From: an uncultured Prevotella sp.
GTDB taxonomy: Bacteria; Bacteroidota; Bacteroidia; Bacteroidales; Bacteroidaceae
Direction: 5' to 3'
Length of the DNA: 46,518 nucleotides
Assembly (NCBI GenBank): GCA_934203355.1
Contig: CAKPZC010000010.1
Location: forward strand, 1 to 46,518
Position numbers and translations under genes: made by a program. How positions within the stretch are numbered: the stretch's first letter is position 1; every line of letters starts with the position of its first letter. The notes beneath the pieces were generated by a model that saw only the letters and a program-made list of their open reading frames with translations, did no database searches and was not told where the DNA came from. Shown here piece by piece: positions 15,334 through 24,264 of the stretch.

Positions 15334-16725
15334 TTACTCGGAGAGAACCAAGCGGAGTCCATGATTTTTGTAACGGAAGTCAGGCGTACTGCAGAGACGG
15401 TCAGACGAGCGACAGTCCCTGGCAGTGTTGCCCCAGCTACCTCCACGGATCACGCGTTTAGACCCACCATCTGCACCTGTAGGATTTACCTGTGAGGAAC
15501 TACTATAACCTTCATACCAATCCTGACACCACTCCCACACATTACCACTCATATCATATATGCCTAATTCATTAGCTTGCTTAGAACCTACAGCATGAGT
15601 CTTGCTATCGCTATTATCTACATACCAAGCCACATCTTGAATACTATTACTACCGCTATACTGATAACCCCTACTCTTTTTTCCACCACGAGCGGCATAC
15701 TCCCATTCTGCTTCTGTTGGAAGACGGAACGTCTTTCCTGTCATACTGTTCAACTTACTGATGAATTCTTGACAGTCCTTCCAACTAACTTTCTCTACTG
15801 GCAAGTTATCACCCTTGAATTTTGAAGGATTATTACTCATAACCGCTTGCCATAAAGCCTGTGTTACCTCGTATTTACCAATATAATAATCGTTGGTAAG
15901 AATTACTTGATGAGCTACTTTCTCAAAATAAAACGGATCCTCAATCTTTGGTATCCCTCCCATAGTGAACGTTCCAGCCTCAACACGAACCATGTCGATG
16001 CTGATGCCATCCTTTACGGGAATGGAGATATTATCAACATTAGTAACTGGAGTTTGCGCCAAAGGTTCCTGAGCCACTGTTGATTGAGAAACTGTACTTT
16101 GTTGTATTGCCACTGCTTCTTTAGACAGAGTAATCTGAAGATTGCTTGGAGTAGAGGCTTTTAGTTTTACAGTTCCTTCCTCCGAGTCATACCCATCACA
16201 AGCCACAATATACGAGTGCTGCCCTACAGGCAATGTTGTCTGAGCAACACCATTCATGCCTTTCACCATTTTGTTGTCCACAAGCACAGTGGCTGTCGTT
16301 GGAGTATATCTTATTGTAAGAGTTTGCGACTGCTGCGCTTGTTGTTGGCTGTTACCCAAAAGCGTAAGCACATACGTGCGGTTGCTCTCCAAACGTTCAA
16401 TACCATAATCGGAGAATGTCACCATCAAAGGCAAAAAGTTTTTGGTGATTACTTTCATCTGTCGTGTGTTTTGCGGCATATATACCCACGTCTCGTTATT
16501 TCGCTTCACCAAAGGCATAATGACATTGCCTTCAACATTGAGAATGTCGCCTACAAACTGCACCTTAACAACAGCACAGTTGCGATTGTTAAGATCCTTG
16601 CGTGACTGACTTTGGGCAGTAAGGTCGCTTCCAGCGAGCTTGAAGGATTTTACCGTCAGCTCTTGAGCAAGTGTGGATGATATTGCTGCAAAGAGCAGGA
16701 CGATGGATAAAAGAATATTTCGCAT
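15334..16725 (-). CDS. Secreted SUMF/PEGA protein E with DGR-like variable C-terminus
   Basis: The 463-residue product has a signal peptide (MRNILLSIVLLFAAISSTLA) and a type 2 N-terminal domain (VQFVGDILNVEGNVIMPLVK, WVYMPQNTRQMKV). One PEGA domain (IRYTPTTATVLVDNKMVKG) and a linker rich in Gln/Ser/Thr/Val follow. The FGE domain contains VRVEAGTFTMGG and YEVTQALWQAVM. The last 43 residues are variable. It belongs to the type 2 group with genes C, H and J, showing that N-terminal type and variable region assort independently along the array. Confidence 0.85.
   Translation of the reverse strand: MRNILLSIVLLFAAISSTLAQELTVKSFKLAGSDLTAQSQSRKDLNNRNCAVVKVQFVGDILNVEGNVIMPLVKRNNETWVYMPQNTRQMKVITKNFLPLMVTFSDYGIERLESNRTYVLTLLGNSQQQAQQSQTLTIRYTPTTATVLVDNKMVKGMNGVAQTTLPVGQHSYIVACDGYDSEEGTVKLKASTPSNLQITLSKEAVAIQQSTVSQSTVAQEPLAQTPVTNVDNISIPVKDGISIDMVRVEAGTFTMGGIPKIEDPFYFEKVAHQVILTNDYYIGKYEVTQALWQAVMSNNPSKFKGDNLPVEKVSWKDCQEFISKLNSMTGKTFRLPTEAEWEYAARGGKKSRGYQYSGSNSIQDVAWYVDNSDSKTHAVGSKQANELGIYDMSGNVWEWCQDWYEGYSSSSQVNPTGADGGSKRVIRGGSWGNTARDCRSSDRLCSTPDFRYKNHGLRLVLSE
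15337..15465 (-). other. DGR-type variable region E
   Basis: A 129-nt copy. Readout: GS-K-RV-I-RGG-S-W-GNTARD-C, then SSD-R-LCS-T, D-F-R-YKN-HGLRL. The NTAR segment is close to the inferred template. Leu to His in the end block is not explained by adenine mutagenesis. Confidence 0.83.
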
Positions 16726-16748
16726 AATTATAGTTTATGTTGTCCTTT

Positions 16749-17834
16749 TTAAAAATTATTAGATGATAGGGCGAGGCGGAAACCAAGGTCCATTAGACGG
16801 TTATTGGGATTATCGCCACCACGGAAGGACGAGCGACAATATTCATCACTGAAAAGCCAACAACCTCCACGACTAACCCGTGCTCCACCTATAGCACCCA
16901 AAGGATTGGTCTGTGAAGACTTATTGTATTTCTCTCTCCAATCTTGACACCATTCCCACACATTTCCACTCATATCATAAATGCCTAATTCGTTGGGAAG
17001 CTTTAAGCCAACGGGATGTGTTTTGATGTCACTATTATCAGTATACCAAGCAACATCTGAGAGATTATTGCTTCCACTATACTGATAGCCTCGGCTCTTG
17101 TTTCCGCCGCGGGCTGCATATTCCCATTCTGCTTCTGTAGGCAAACGAAATTTCTTTCGGGTAATGTTATTCAATTTGCTTATAAACAGCTGACAATCAT
17201 TCCAATTAACTTGTTCCACTGGCAAATCATCACCTTTAAAATTTGATGGATTATCACCCATTACTGCTTTCCATAAAGCTTGCGTCACCTCGTACTTACC
17301 AATGTAATAATCGTTGGTCAATGTTACTTGATGCACAGGTTTTTCATCTTTCCTTGGTTTCTTCATTTCACGAGTTGCTCCCATCATGAATGTTCCAGCT
17401 TCTACACGCACCATATCTATACTAACTCCATCTGCAACAGGAATAGAAATTACATTAGCCATAAACGAAACTATTAGTTCATATGTTCGGTTGCTCAACA
17501 ATTTCTCAATACCATAGTCGGCAAATGTCACTATAATGGGTGAATAGTTAGCGTGCTTCACCTTCAACCGATGGTTGCCTTGCGGCATATACACCCAATA
17601 TTCCCCTGTTTTATTATCTACGTCACCAACAATATCACCTTCAAACTCAGCCCCCTGCAAACCAAGTCCAACCTTTACTAAGGCGCAGTTCTTATCATTA
17701 AGGTCCTTACGCGGCTGTGTCTGAGCTGTAAGGTCACCTTCTGCCATCTTAAATGACTCAACGGTAAGATTTTGAGCAAGAGCGGAGCAGATTGGTGCTA
17801 TGAAAAGGAAAAGAAAAAGAAGAAGTCTTCGCAT
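16749..17834 (-). CDS. Short SUMF paralogue without PEGA and without the variable-region signature
   Basis: The start is set at MRRLLLFLFLFIA (17834); an ATG three codons upstream is also possible. The 361-residue product has a signal peptide, a type 1 N-terminal domain (EGDLTAQTQPRKDLND), no PEGA domain and a very short junction (SFMANVISIPVADG) into the FGE domain. The C-terminus reads RVSRGGCWLFSDEYCRSSFR, then GGDNPNNRLMDLGFRLALS with three extra residues. At the nucleotide level it has diverged from the fixed framework and lacks the adenine-poor end block and tail, so it is probably no longer a target. Confidence 0.83.
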   Translation of the reverse strand: MRRLLLFLFLFIAPICSALAQNLTVESFKMAEGDLTAQTQPRKDLNDKNCALVKVGLGLQGAEFEGDIVGDVDNKTGEYWVYMPQGNHRLKVKHANYSPIIVTFADYGIEKLLSNRTYELIVSFMANVISIPVADGVSIDMVRVEAGTFMMGATREMKKPRKDEKPVHQVTLTNDYYIGKYEVTQALWKAVMGDNPSNFKGDDLPVEQVNWNDCQLFISKLNNITRKKFRLPTEAEWEYAARGGNKSRGYQYSGSNNLSDVAWYTDNSDIKTHPVGLKLPNELGIYDMSGNVWEWCQDWREKYNKSSQTNPLGAIGGARVSRGGCWLFSDEYCRSSFRGGDNPNNRLMDLGFRLALSSNNF

Positions 17835-17863
17835 AGTTGACATTCTGTTTATATTAAAACGTA

Positions 17864-19042
17864 TTACTCAGAGATAACTAAACGGAGACCTACAAAAGAT
17901 CTACCTTCATTAGGAGGGTAACTGTAGCGGCATGATGAGCGACAGTATCTTGGTATATCAAACCAACTACCTCCACGAGTTACCCTATTCTTACCTTTCT
18001 GTGTGCCAGTAGGATTTGTCTGTGGTGAATTTTTGTAGTTGCCAAACTTATCTTGACACCATTCAGCAACATTACCAGCCATATCATAAATCCCCAACTC
18101 GTTGGGGGCTTTAGTTCCGACTGGATGAGACTTTTCTTTTACATTAGTCTCATACCAGGCAACATCATAAACATCGTCACTTCCGCTATATTGATAGCCC
18201 TTGCTCTTTTTTCCACCACGGGCAGCATACTCCCATTCCGCTTCTGTAGGCAGACGAAACTCCCTACCCGTCATATTATTCAATTTATTAATAAATTCTT
18301 GGCAGTCGTCCCATCTTACACATTCTACTGGCAAATTGAGCCCCTTGTTCATAGAAGGATTATTGCCCATAACTGCTTGCCATAAAGCCTGAGTCACTTC
18401 ATATTTGCCTATATAGAAATTGTTGGTTAAAGTTACTTGATGCACTGGTTTTTCATTTTCGTATGGATACTTCATTTCAGGAGTTGCACCCATCATAAAT
18501 GTTCCTGCTTCTACGCGTACCAACTCTATTTTTAGTCCATCCTTTACTGGTATGGAATATGTGGTATTGTTTGACGATTCAGAAACATGTTGAGGAGTAG
18601 GTTGATATTCTATAGGTTGTTGTGGAGCAACAGACAGACTTGTTGCATTGGGGACATTTATATATTGTTGAAACGAAACAATAAGTTCATATGTTTTGTT
18701 GCTCTCAACTTTCTCCACACCATAGTTAGCAAAGTTTACCATTACTGGGGCATAGTTAGAGTGCTTTACCTTTAGCATACGGTTGCCTTGCGGCATATAT
18801 ACCCAATATTCTCCAGTCTTGTTCTCCACACTACCCATGATGCTACCTTCAAACTGAACTCCTTGAAGTCCGAGACCAACTTTTATTAACGCACAGTTGA
18901 GGTTGTTAAGATCCTTGCGTGGCTGAGTCTGGGCAGTAAGGTCGCTTGGGGCAAGTTTGAAGGATTCGACTGTGAGCTTTTGGGCTATGGCTGATGATAT
19001 TACAGCAAAGAGCCAAACGATAGATAAGAGAATTTTACGCAT
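17864..19042 (-). CDS. SUMF paralogue without PEGA and without the variable-region signature
   Basis: The 392-residue product has a signal peptide (MRKILLSIVWLFAVISSAIA), a type 1 N-terminal domain, a Gln/Pro linker (NVPNATSLSVAPQQPIEYQP) in place of PEGA, and an FGE domain (VRVEAGTFMMGA, YDMAGNVAEWC). The C-terminus reads RVTRGGSWFDIPRYCRSSCR, then YSYPPNEGRSFVGLRLVIS. Many fixed-framework codons differ, including AGA in place of CGT and a Pro within the loop. It has no 48-nt tail. It looks like a member of the array that has left the diversifying set. Confidence 0.83.
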   Translation of the reverse strand: MRKILLSIVWLFAVISSAIAQKLTVESFKLAPSDLTAQTQPRKDLNNLNCALIKVGLGLQGVQFEGSIMGSVENKTGEYWVYMPQGNRMLKVKHSNYAPVMVNFANYGVEKVESNKTYELIVSFQQYINVPNATSLSVAPQQPIEYQPTPQHVSESSNNTTYSIPVKDGLKIELVRVEAGTFMMGATPEMKYPYENEKPVHQVTLTNNFYIGKYEVTQALWQAVMGNNPSMNKGLNLPVECVRWDDCQEFINKLNNMTGREFRLPTEAEWEYAARGGKKSKGYQYSGSDDVYDVAWYETNVKEKSHPVGTKAPNELGIYDMAGNVAEWCQDKFGNYKNSPQTNPTGTQKGKNRVTRGGSWFDIPRYCRSSCRYSYPPNEGRSFVGLRLVISE

Positions 19043-19062
19043 AAAATTTTATATATTTGAGG

Positions 19063-19110
19063 GCTTAGGACATTAATAATAAGAGCGAATAACTCGAAAC
19101 AAGAAAGTCG
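19063..19110 (-). repeat. 48-nt conserved tail after variable region H
   Basis: Copy 5 of the post-stop tail, between SUMF gene H and the start at 19042. Confidence 0.8.
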
Positions 19111-20502
19111 TTACTCAGAGAGGACTAGGCGGAGCCCAAGGTTGCCGTAACGGTCGTCAGGCGTGAAGAGGCCACGGCATGACCAGCGACAGCACTCGGC
19201 AGAGTGGAACCAGCCACCTCCACGGAACACGCGGTAAGACCCACTATTAGCACCTGTAGGATTGATCTGAGAAGAACTACTGTATTTGTCATACCAATCC
19301 TGACACCACTCAAACACATTACCAGTCATATCATATATGCCTAATTCATTAGCTTGCTTAGAACCAATAGTATGGGTTTTGCTACCGCTATTATCTTTAT
19401 ACCATGCCACATCAGAAAGATTATTGCTACCACTATACTGATAGCCTCGGCTCTTCTTTCCACCACGGGCGGCATATTCCCATTCGGCTTCTGTGGGGAG
19501 ACGGAACGTCTTGCCAGTTATTCTATTCAGCTTGTTGATGAATTCCTGACAGTCGTCCCAACTAACATTCTCTACAGGCAAGTTCTCACCCTTAAAGTTA
19601 GAAGGATTATTGCTCATAACAGCTTGCCATAAAGCCTGAGTAATTTCGTATTTGCCAATGTAATAATCGTTGGTCAGAGTTACTTGATGTGTTGGTTTTT
19701 CATCATCATCAGATTCTTTCATCTCTGGTGTCGCTCCCATTGTAAACGTTCCAGCCTCAACACGAACCATATCAATGCTTATGCCATCCTTTACTGGAAT
19801 AGAGATATTGTCACTATTAGTAACTGGAGTTTGCATCACTGATTGCTGGGCTACTGTTGGTTGAGAAACTGTACTTTGTTGTATTGCCGTTGCTTCTTTA
19901 GACAGAGTAATCTGAAGATTGCTTGGAGTAGAGGCTTTTAGTTTTACAGTTCCTTCCTCCGACTCATATCCATCGCAAGCCACAATATACGAGTGCTGAC
20001 CTACGGGCAATGTCGTCCTTGCCACACCATTCATGCTTTTCACCATTTTGTTATCCACAAGCACTGTAGCAGAACTTGGAGTATATTTGATTGTAAGAGT
20101 TTGTGTCTGCTGCGCTTGTTGTTGACTGCTGCCCAAAAGCGTAAGCACATACGTGCGATTGCTCTCTAACCGTTCAACATCATAGTCGGCGAATGTTACC
20201 ATCAGAGGCAAATAGTTTTTGGTGATAACTTTCATCTGCGGAGTATTATGCGTCATATAAACCCACGTCTCGTTGTTGCGCCTTACCAAAGGCATAATAA
20301 CATTGCCCTCAATATTGGTTAACTCACCTACAAACTGTACTTTCACAACAGCACAGTTGCGGTCGTTAAGGTCCTTGCGATACTGACTTTGGGCAGTAAG
20401 GTCGCTTGGGACAAGCTTAAAGGATTTTACTGTCAGCTCTTGCGCAAGGGCTGATGATATTGCCGCAAAGAGCATAAATAAGGATAAAAGAATATTTCGC
20501 AT
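19111..20502 (-). CDS. Secreted SUMF/PEGA protein H with DGR-like variable C-terminus
   Basis: The 463-residue product has a signal peptide (MRNILLSLFMLFAAISSALA), a type 2 N-terminal domain (VQFVGELTNIEGNVIMPLVR), one PEGA domain (IKYTPSSATVLVDNKMVKS), the usual Gln/Thr/Val linker and an FGE domain (YDMTGNVFEWCQDWYDKYS). The fixed GNVWEWC motif is GNVFEWC here. It starts only 15 nt after the stop of the DUF4143 ATPase gene upstream, so the ATPase promoter may drive it. The last 43 residues are variable. Confidence 0.85.
   Translation of the reverse strand: MRNILLSLFMLFAAISSALAQELTVKSFKLVPSDLTAQSQYRKDLNDRNCAVVKVQFVGELTNIEGNVIMPLVRRNNETWVYMTHNTPQMKVITKNYLPLMVTFADYDVERLESNRTYVLTLLGSSQQQAQQTQTLTIKYTPSSATVLVDNKMVKSMNGVARTTLPVGQHSYIVACDGYESEEGTVKLKASTPSNLQITLSKEATAIQQSTVSQPTVAQQSVMQTPVTNSDNISIPVKDGISIDMVRVEAGTFTMGATPEMKESDDDEKPTHQVTLTNDYYIGKYEITQALWQAVMSNNPSNFKGENLPVENVSWDDCQEFINKLNRITGKTFRLPTEAEWEYAARGGKKSRGYQYSGSNNLSDVAWYKDNSGSKTHTIGSKQANELGIYDMTGNVFEWCQDWYDKYSSSSQINPTGANSGSYRVFRGGGWFHSAECCRWSCRGLFTPDDRYGNLGLRLVLSE
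19114..19242 (-). other. DGR-type variable region H
   Basis: A 129-nt copy. Readout: GS-Y-RV-F-RGG-G-W-FHSAEC-C, then WSC-R-GLF-T, D-D-R-YGN-LGLRL. Ser to Trp after CR (TCG to TGG) is one of the few changes at a non-adenine site. Confidence 0.83.
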
Positions 20503-20517
20503 AGTTATTGTTTATTT

Positions 20518-21786
20518 TTATTGTTTCTGTGTCTCACCATTCAGCACCCATTTCCAAACAGGCACAATCTCTATTTTCAACCCATCACGCTCCATCACTC
20601 CCTCGTCCTCGTATGTCACAATCATTGCCCTTTTCAGAGGATATAAAGAATTAAGGGCTACCAAGGCTTTTAGCTCACGCTTCAATGTAGACTCGTCGCT
20701 CATTCTATAACTGGCTTGAACAGCTATACCCTCGTCGGGCACATAGAAGTCAACCTCAATATTGCGGTTGAAATAATAGACGCCACTGCCATACTTCTTA
20801 TATAATGTAATGGCACATAGGTTTTCAAGCAACAGAGTGTCGGGGTTGTTGATGAAGAGGTGCAACAGTCCGTTGTCCACAAAATAGTGCTTCTTCACCG
20901 TTTCTTTTTCTGTGAACTTAGAGGCATAGTTGTCTAATGATATCAACAGACAAGACTCCTGCAAATATCTCACATACTCCATAATGGTGGACGCGCTGCA
21001 TGGAACACCAGTCGACTTAACCAAATTGCTCAATCTGTTCAACGAGCAGGGTTGCATCACGCTTTCTGCCAAGCGACGCACACACAGACGCAGGGCATCC
21101 TCGTTCTTTATCTTATGGCGCACAATAAGGTCGTTGAAGAATATGCGATTGTATAAGCTATTGAGCCAGATGCGCTTCTCGCGGAAGTTGACCAATTCCG
21201 GGAAACCACCCCAATCAAAATAAGTTCTGAAATGTCGTTGCAACTCATTAGCCTTCCTTCCATACTGCCATCCTCCAGCAATGTTTACACCAACAGCCGT
21301 AAGATATTCGCTAAAGCTATACGGAAAGACATTCACACTAAGATACCTGCCTCCCAAAACGGTCTCTATGTCACGGCTCAACATCTTGGCATTGCTTCCC
21401 GTCACATAAACACGATATTTCAAGTTGGCAAGGCGACGTGCAAAGTTAGCCCAACCGTCCACATTCTGTATTTCATCAAAGAAGAATATCGGCTGACCGC
21501 TATACATGCTGTGGTAGGCCTGAAGTATAAGGTCGAAGTCGGTAGCTGCCATCCCTTGCAGACGCTCATCGTCGAAGTTGACATAAACAATGTCCTCCAA
21601 CAGCTTTCCTTCTGCCAATAATTGCTGCACACGTTGATACAACAAGTAGGACTTTCCTGCCTGTCTTACACCTACAAACACGTAGTTGCCATACTCTTCC
21701 AAGTCAAGAGGACGCTCCACCAACGGTATGCTTCCTATATATTCTTGATTCTCAGATATTATCGTTCTTAACAATTCCTTATCCAT
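20518..21786 (-). CDS. AAA-family ATPase with DUF4143-type C-terminus
   Basis: The 422-residue product has Walker A GVRQAGKS (39-46) and Walker B FFFDEIQ (about 101-107), then a sensor-like segment RVYVTGSNAKML. The C-terminal half (LINNPDTLLLENLCAITLYKKYG, VYYFNRNIEVDFYV) looks like the DUF4143 domain, whose fold is related to restriction endonucleases. These AAA_14/DUF4143 proteins are common in Bacteroidetes and archaea, and their role is poorly known. It interrupts the SUMF array, has its own promoter overlapped by a paired palindrome, and ends 15 nt before SUMF gene H. It may be a passenger. Confidence 0.9.
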   Translation of the reverse strand: MDKELLRTIISENQEYIGSIPLVERPLDLEEYGNYVFVGVRQAGKSYLLYQRVQQLLAEGKLLEDIVYVNFDDERLQGMAATDFDLILQAYHSMYSGQPIFFFDEIQNVDGWANFARRLANLKYRVYVTGSNAKMLSRDIETVLGGRYLSVNVFPYSFSEYLTAVGVNIAGGWQYGRKANELQRHFRTYFDWGGFPELVNFREKRIWLNSLYNRIFFNDLIVRHKIKNEDALRLCVRRLAESVMQPCSLNRLSNLVKSTGVPCSASTIMEYVRYLQESCLLISLDNYASKFTEKETVKKHYFVDNGLLHLFINNPDTLLLENLCAITLYKKYGSGVYYFNRNIEVDFYVPDEGIAVQASYRMSDESTLKRELKALVALNSLYPLKRAMIVTYEDEGVMERDGLKIEIVPVWKWVLNGETQKQ

Positions 21787-21802
21787 ACTCTGCTTTTTCC
21801 TA

Positions 21803-21870
21803 CAAAGATATGATTTTTATTCGGTGGCACAAAATAAAATACGGTAATTTTATTCGGTGGCAGCGAATAA
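21803..21870 (-). promoter_or_regulatory. ATPase promoter overlapped by paired palindromic operator (copy 2)
   Basis: On the minus strand TTTG (21830-21833), a 19-nt spacer and TATCTTTG (21803-21810) form a good promoter 17 nt before the ATPase start. One imperfect palindrome (21817-21837) covers the -33 box and spacer. A better one (21850-21870: TTATTCG, 7 nt, CGAATAA) lies 33 nt upstream, on the same helix face. This is a classic repressor layout. Confidence 0.65.
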
Positions 21871-21898
21871 AAAATAAGCAAAGACATCTCGTGTTGAG

Positions 21899-21946
21899 GC
21901 TTAGGACATTAATAATAGGAGTGGATAACTCAAAACAAGAAAGTCG
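21899..21946 (-). repeat. 48-nt conserved tail after variable region I
   Basis: Copy 6 of the post-stop tail, directly abutting the operator region of the ATPase gene. Confidence 0.8.
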
Positions 21947-23119
21947 TTACTCGGAGAGGACCAAGCGGAGCCCAAGGAAGCTGTAACGGCAGTCAGGCGT
22001 GCCGTAGCTACGGTACGACGAGCGACAGCCCCAGTCAGTGAAGATCCAGCTACCTCCACGTTCCACGCGGTTAGACCCAGTGGTAGCACCAGTAGGATTG
22101 GTCTGAGACGAACTACTGTAGTTGTCATACCTATCCTGACACCATTCATAGACGTTACCACTCATATCATATATGCCTAATTCATTAGCTTGCTTAGAAC
22201 CTACATCATGAGTTTTGTTGCCGCTATTATCACCATACCATGCCACATCAGAAAGGTTATTGCTACCGCTATACTGATACCCTCTGCTCTTGTTTCCGCC
22301 ACGGGCAGCATATTCCCATTCGGCTTCAGTAGGGAGACGGAACGTCTTGCCTGTTATACTGTTCAGTTTGCTGATAAATTTTTGGCAGTCCTTCCAACTA
22401 ACATTCTCAACTGGCAAATTGTCTCCCTTAAATCCCGAAGGATTATTACCCATTACGGCTTTCCATAAAGCCTGTGTCACCTCGTATTTGCCAATGTAAT
22501 AATCATTGGTAAGAGTAACTTGGTGTGTTGGTTCCTCATTATCAAATGGAGCCCACAGATTCTTCATCTCCCGTGTTGCTCCCATTGTGAACGTACCAGC
22601 CTCAACACGAACCATATCAATGCTTATACCATCCTTTATTGGTATTGAAATAGTATTATCTGATACTGTTGGAGGTATTTGAGGTGTGGATTGTTGAGGC
22701 TTTACTGGCTGATTTGTCACATTAGGAGTAATAGCATATTGTGGGTATGTAACGACAACCAACTCATATGTTCTGTTGCTCTCCACCTTCTCCACTCCAT
22801 AATCAGCAAAGTTCACCATTACGGGAGCATAGTTAGCGTGCTTCACTTTTAGCATACGGTTGCCTTGCGGCATATACACCCAATATTCTCCAGTTTTGTT
22901 CTCCACACTACCCATGATGCTGCCCTCGAACTGAACTCCTTGCAGTCCAAGACCAACTTTTATCAAGGCACAGTTTTTGTTATTCAAGTCTTTGCGTGGC
23001 TGAGTTTGGGCTGTAAGGTCGCTTGAAGCAAGCTTGAAGGACTCGACTGTGAGTTTTTGCGCTGAGGCATTATACAAAACACAAAATGCAAGAAAAACAA
23101 AAAATAATACTTTTTTCAT
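21947..23119 (-). CDS. Secreted SUMF protein I with DGR-like variable C-terminus, no PEGA
   Basis: The 390-residue product has a different signal peptide (MKKVLFFVFLAFCVLYNASA), a type 1 N-terminal domain, a linker almost the same as in interrupted gene B (TYPQYAITPNVTNQPVKPQQ) and no PEGA domain. The FGE domain contains VRVEAGTFTMGA with a short insertion (NLWAPFDNEEPTHQV). The final 43 residues are variable. Its signal peptide and leader differ from the rest of the array, suggesting that a recombination junction lies near its start. Confidence 0.85.
   Translation of the reverse strand: MKKVLFFVFLAFCVLYNASAQKLTVESFKLASSDLTAQTQPRKDLNNKNCALIKVGLGLQGVQFEGSIMGSVENKTGEYWVYMPQGNRMLKVKHANYAPVMVNFADYGVEKVESNRTYELVVVTYPQYAITPNVTNQPVKPQQSTPQIPPTVSDNTISIPIKDGISIDMVRVEAGTFTMGATREMKNLWAPFDNEEPTHQVTLTNDYYIGKYEVTQALWKAVMGNNPSGFKGDNLPVENVSWKDCQKFISKLNSITGKTFRLPTEAEWEYAARGGNKSRGYQYSGSNNLSDVAWYGDNSGNKTHDVGSKQANELGIYDMSGNVYEWCQDRYDNYSSSSQTNPTGATTGSNRVERGGSWIFTDWGCRSSYRSYGTPDCRYSFLGLRLVLSE
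21950..22078 (-). other. DGR-type variable region I
   Basis: A 129-nt copy. Readout: GS-N-RV-E-RGG-S-W-IFTDWG-C, R-SYG-T, D-C-R-YSF-LGLRL. Confidence 0.84.
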
Positions 23120-23170
23120 AAAATATGTCTTTCATAAATAGTGAACAATAAGAAGATATTTGATTTTCTA

Positions 23171-24136
23171 TTATATATATATATCCAAAAAGTAATCATT
23201 ATTCTCTTGAATTATTCCTTTCTGGACCCAAATTTTAATTGGTGTCACAGGATGATCTTCATCTTCAAAATTCCATAATATGAACACCATTCCATCTACT
23301 GTTTGCTGAGTAGTTTTGTTTGAGACAATGTCTATATTAAACCATAATGCATAATAATTCGGATTTACACTATGTCGGTTTAGTTCTATATTCGAAATAT
23401 TGATATTGAAAAAGTCATTATCGCAAAACATTTTTCTTATTATATTGATATATCTTTTTGGCTTGAAAGCTATTGAATCTTTATGATTATTAAGTAATAC
23501 ATAGCGACATAATTCCGACTTTTCTATAGGTTTACCATTATCGTTATAAACACAGAACAAATCGTTAGAAAAATCATTTTTAAGAGCATCTAAATTCTTT
23601 TCCATATAGTAGCTACAATAGTCCTCAATTGTTTTAAGCATATAACGTACTCTTTTCAGATCGGATGTCGTGGAAATTGTACTAAATACATCTATTGTCA
23701 AATTATCTTCGATACCAATTCTTACACCAGTTATAGTACCTTTTTTGTCAAAACTAATCACAAGACTCTTATTTTTCTTTTCATTGTCATTTCCAACAGG
23801 AGTAACAATTACTGGTATTTGTCGCACTTGATAACCATTAACATCATGTAAATATCCCTGTACATTGAATTTAAACAAACAATGAATAGTGTAATTTTTA
23901 CAAAGATATTTCAAACGACGTGACGCCTCCTTGCTTATATTAACCCCAGACAATCTGATGGTATCATTATTACTTGTTTTGGTTAATTCTGTCAATAAAG
24001 CAGATATATTGTTCTCTACTTTTTGTTTAAACTCTTTATTTTTGAAATCATAAGCAAATTGAAATTTAACTTGAGCACATGAAATTAAAGAAAAACAGAA
24101 CTCAAAGACTATACTTATTATAATTGACTTAAACAT
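23171..24136 (-). CDS. Exported hypothetical protein, paralogue of the gene at 1485-2471
   Basis: The 321-residue product has a signal peptide (MFKSIIISIVFEFCFSLISC), possibly a lipobox ending ISC. It resembles the 328-aa protein at 1485-2471: VKFQFAYDF after the signal, GYQVRQIPVIV, SFDKKGTITGVR, YYMEKNLDALKNDF, and VFILWNFEDE. It is markedly more AT-rich than its paralogue and its SUMF neighbours, suggesting separate history or relaxed selection. It sits inside the array between SUMF genes I and J. The flanking gap 24137-24216 holds a short CCCTTA/TAAGGG palindrome and nothing else clear. Function unknown. Confidence 0.7.
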   Translation of the reverse strand: MFKSIIISIVFEFCFSLISCAQVKFQFAYDFKNKEFKQKVENNISALLTELTKTSNNDTIRLSGVNISKEASRRLKYLCKNYTIHCLFKFNVQGYLHDVNGYQVRQIPVIVTPVGNDNEKKNKSLVISFDKKGTITGVRIGIEDNLTIDVFSTISTTSDLKRVRYMLKTIEDYCSYYMEKNLDALKNDFSNDLFCVYNDNGKPIEKSELCRYVLLNNHKDSIAFKPKRYINIIRKMFCDNDFFNINISNIELNRHSVNPNYYALWFNIDIVSNKTTQQTVDGMVFILWNFEDEDHPVTPIKIWVQKGIIQENNDYFLDIYI

Positions 24137-24216
24137 GTTGTTAACTTGTAAAATGATGTAGATTTATTTTTGTTATTATTTTCTTTAAACCCTTATTAAG
24201 GGCATCTCGTTTTGAA

Positions 24217-24264
24217 GCTTAGGACATTAATAATAAGAGTGGATGACTCGAAACAAGAAAGTCG
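24217..24264 (-). repeat. 48-nt conserved tail after variable region J
   Basis: Copy 7 of the post-stop tail. The adjoining GGCATCTCGTTTTGAAG (plus strand) is shared with the copies at 21899 and 25767, so the repeat extends about 20 nt further at these three sites. Confidence 0.8.
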
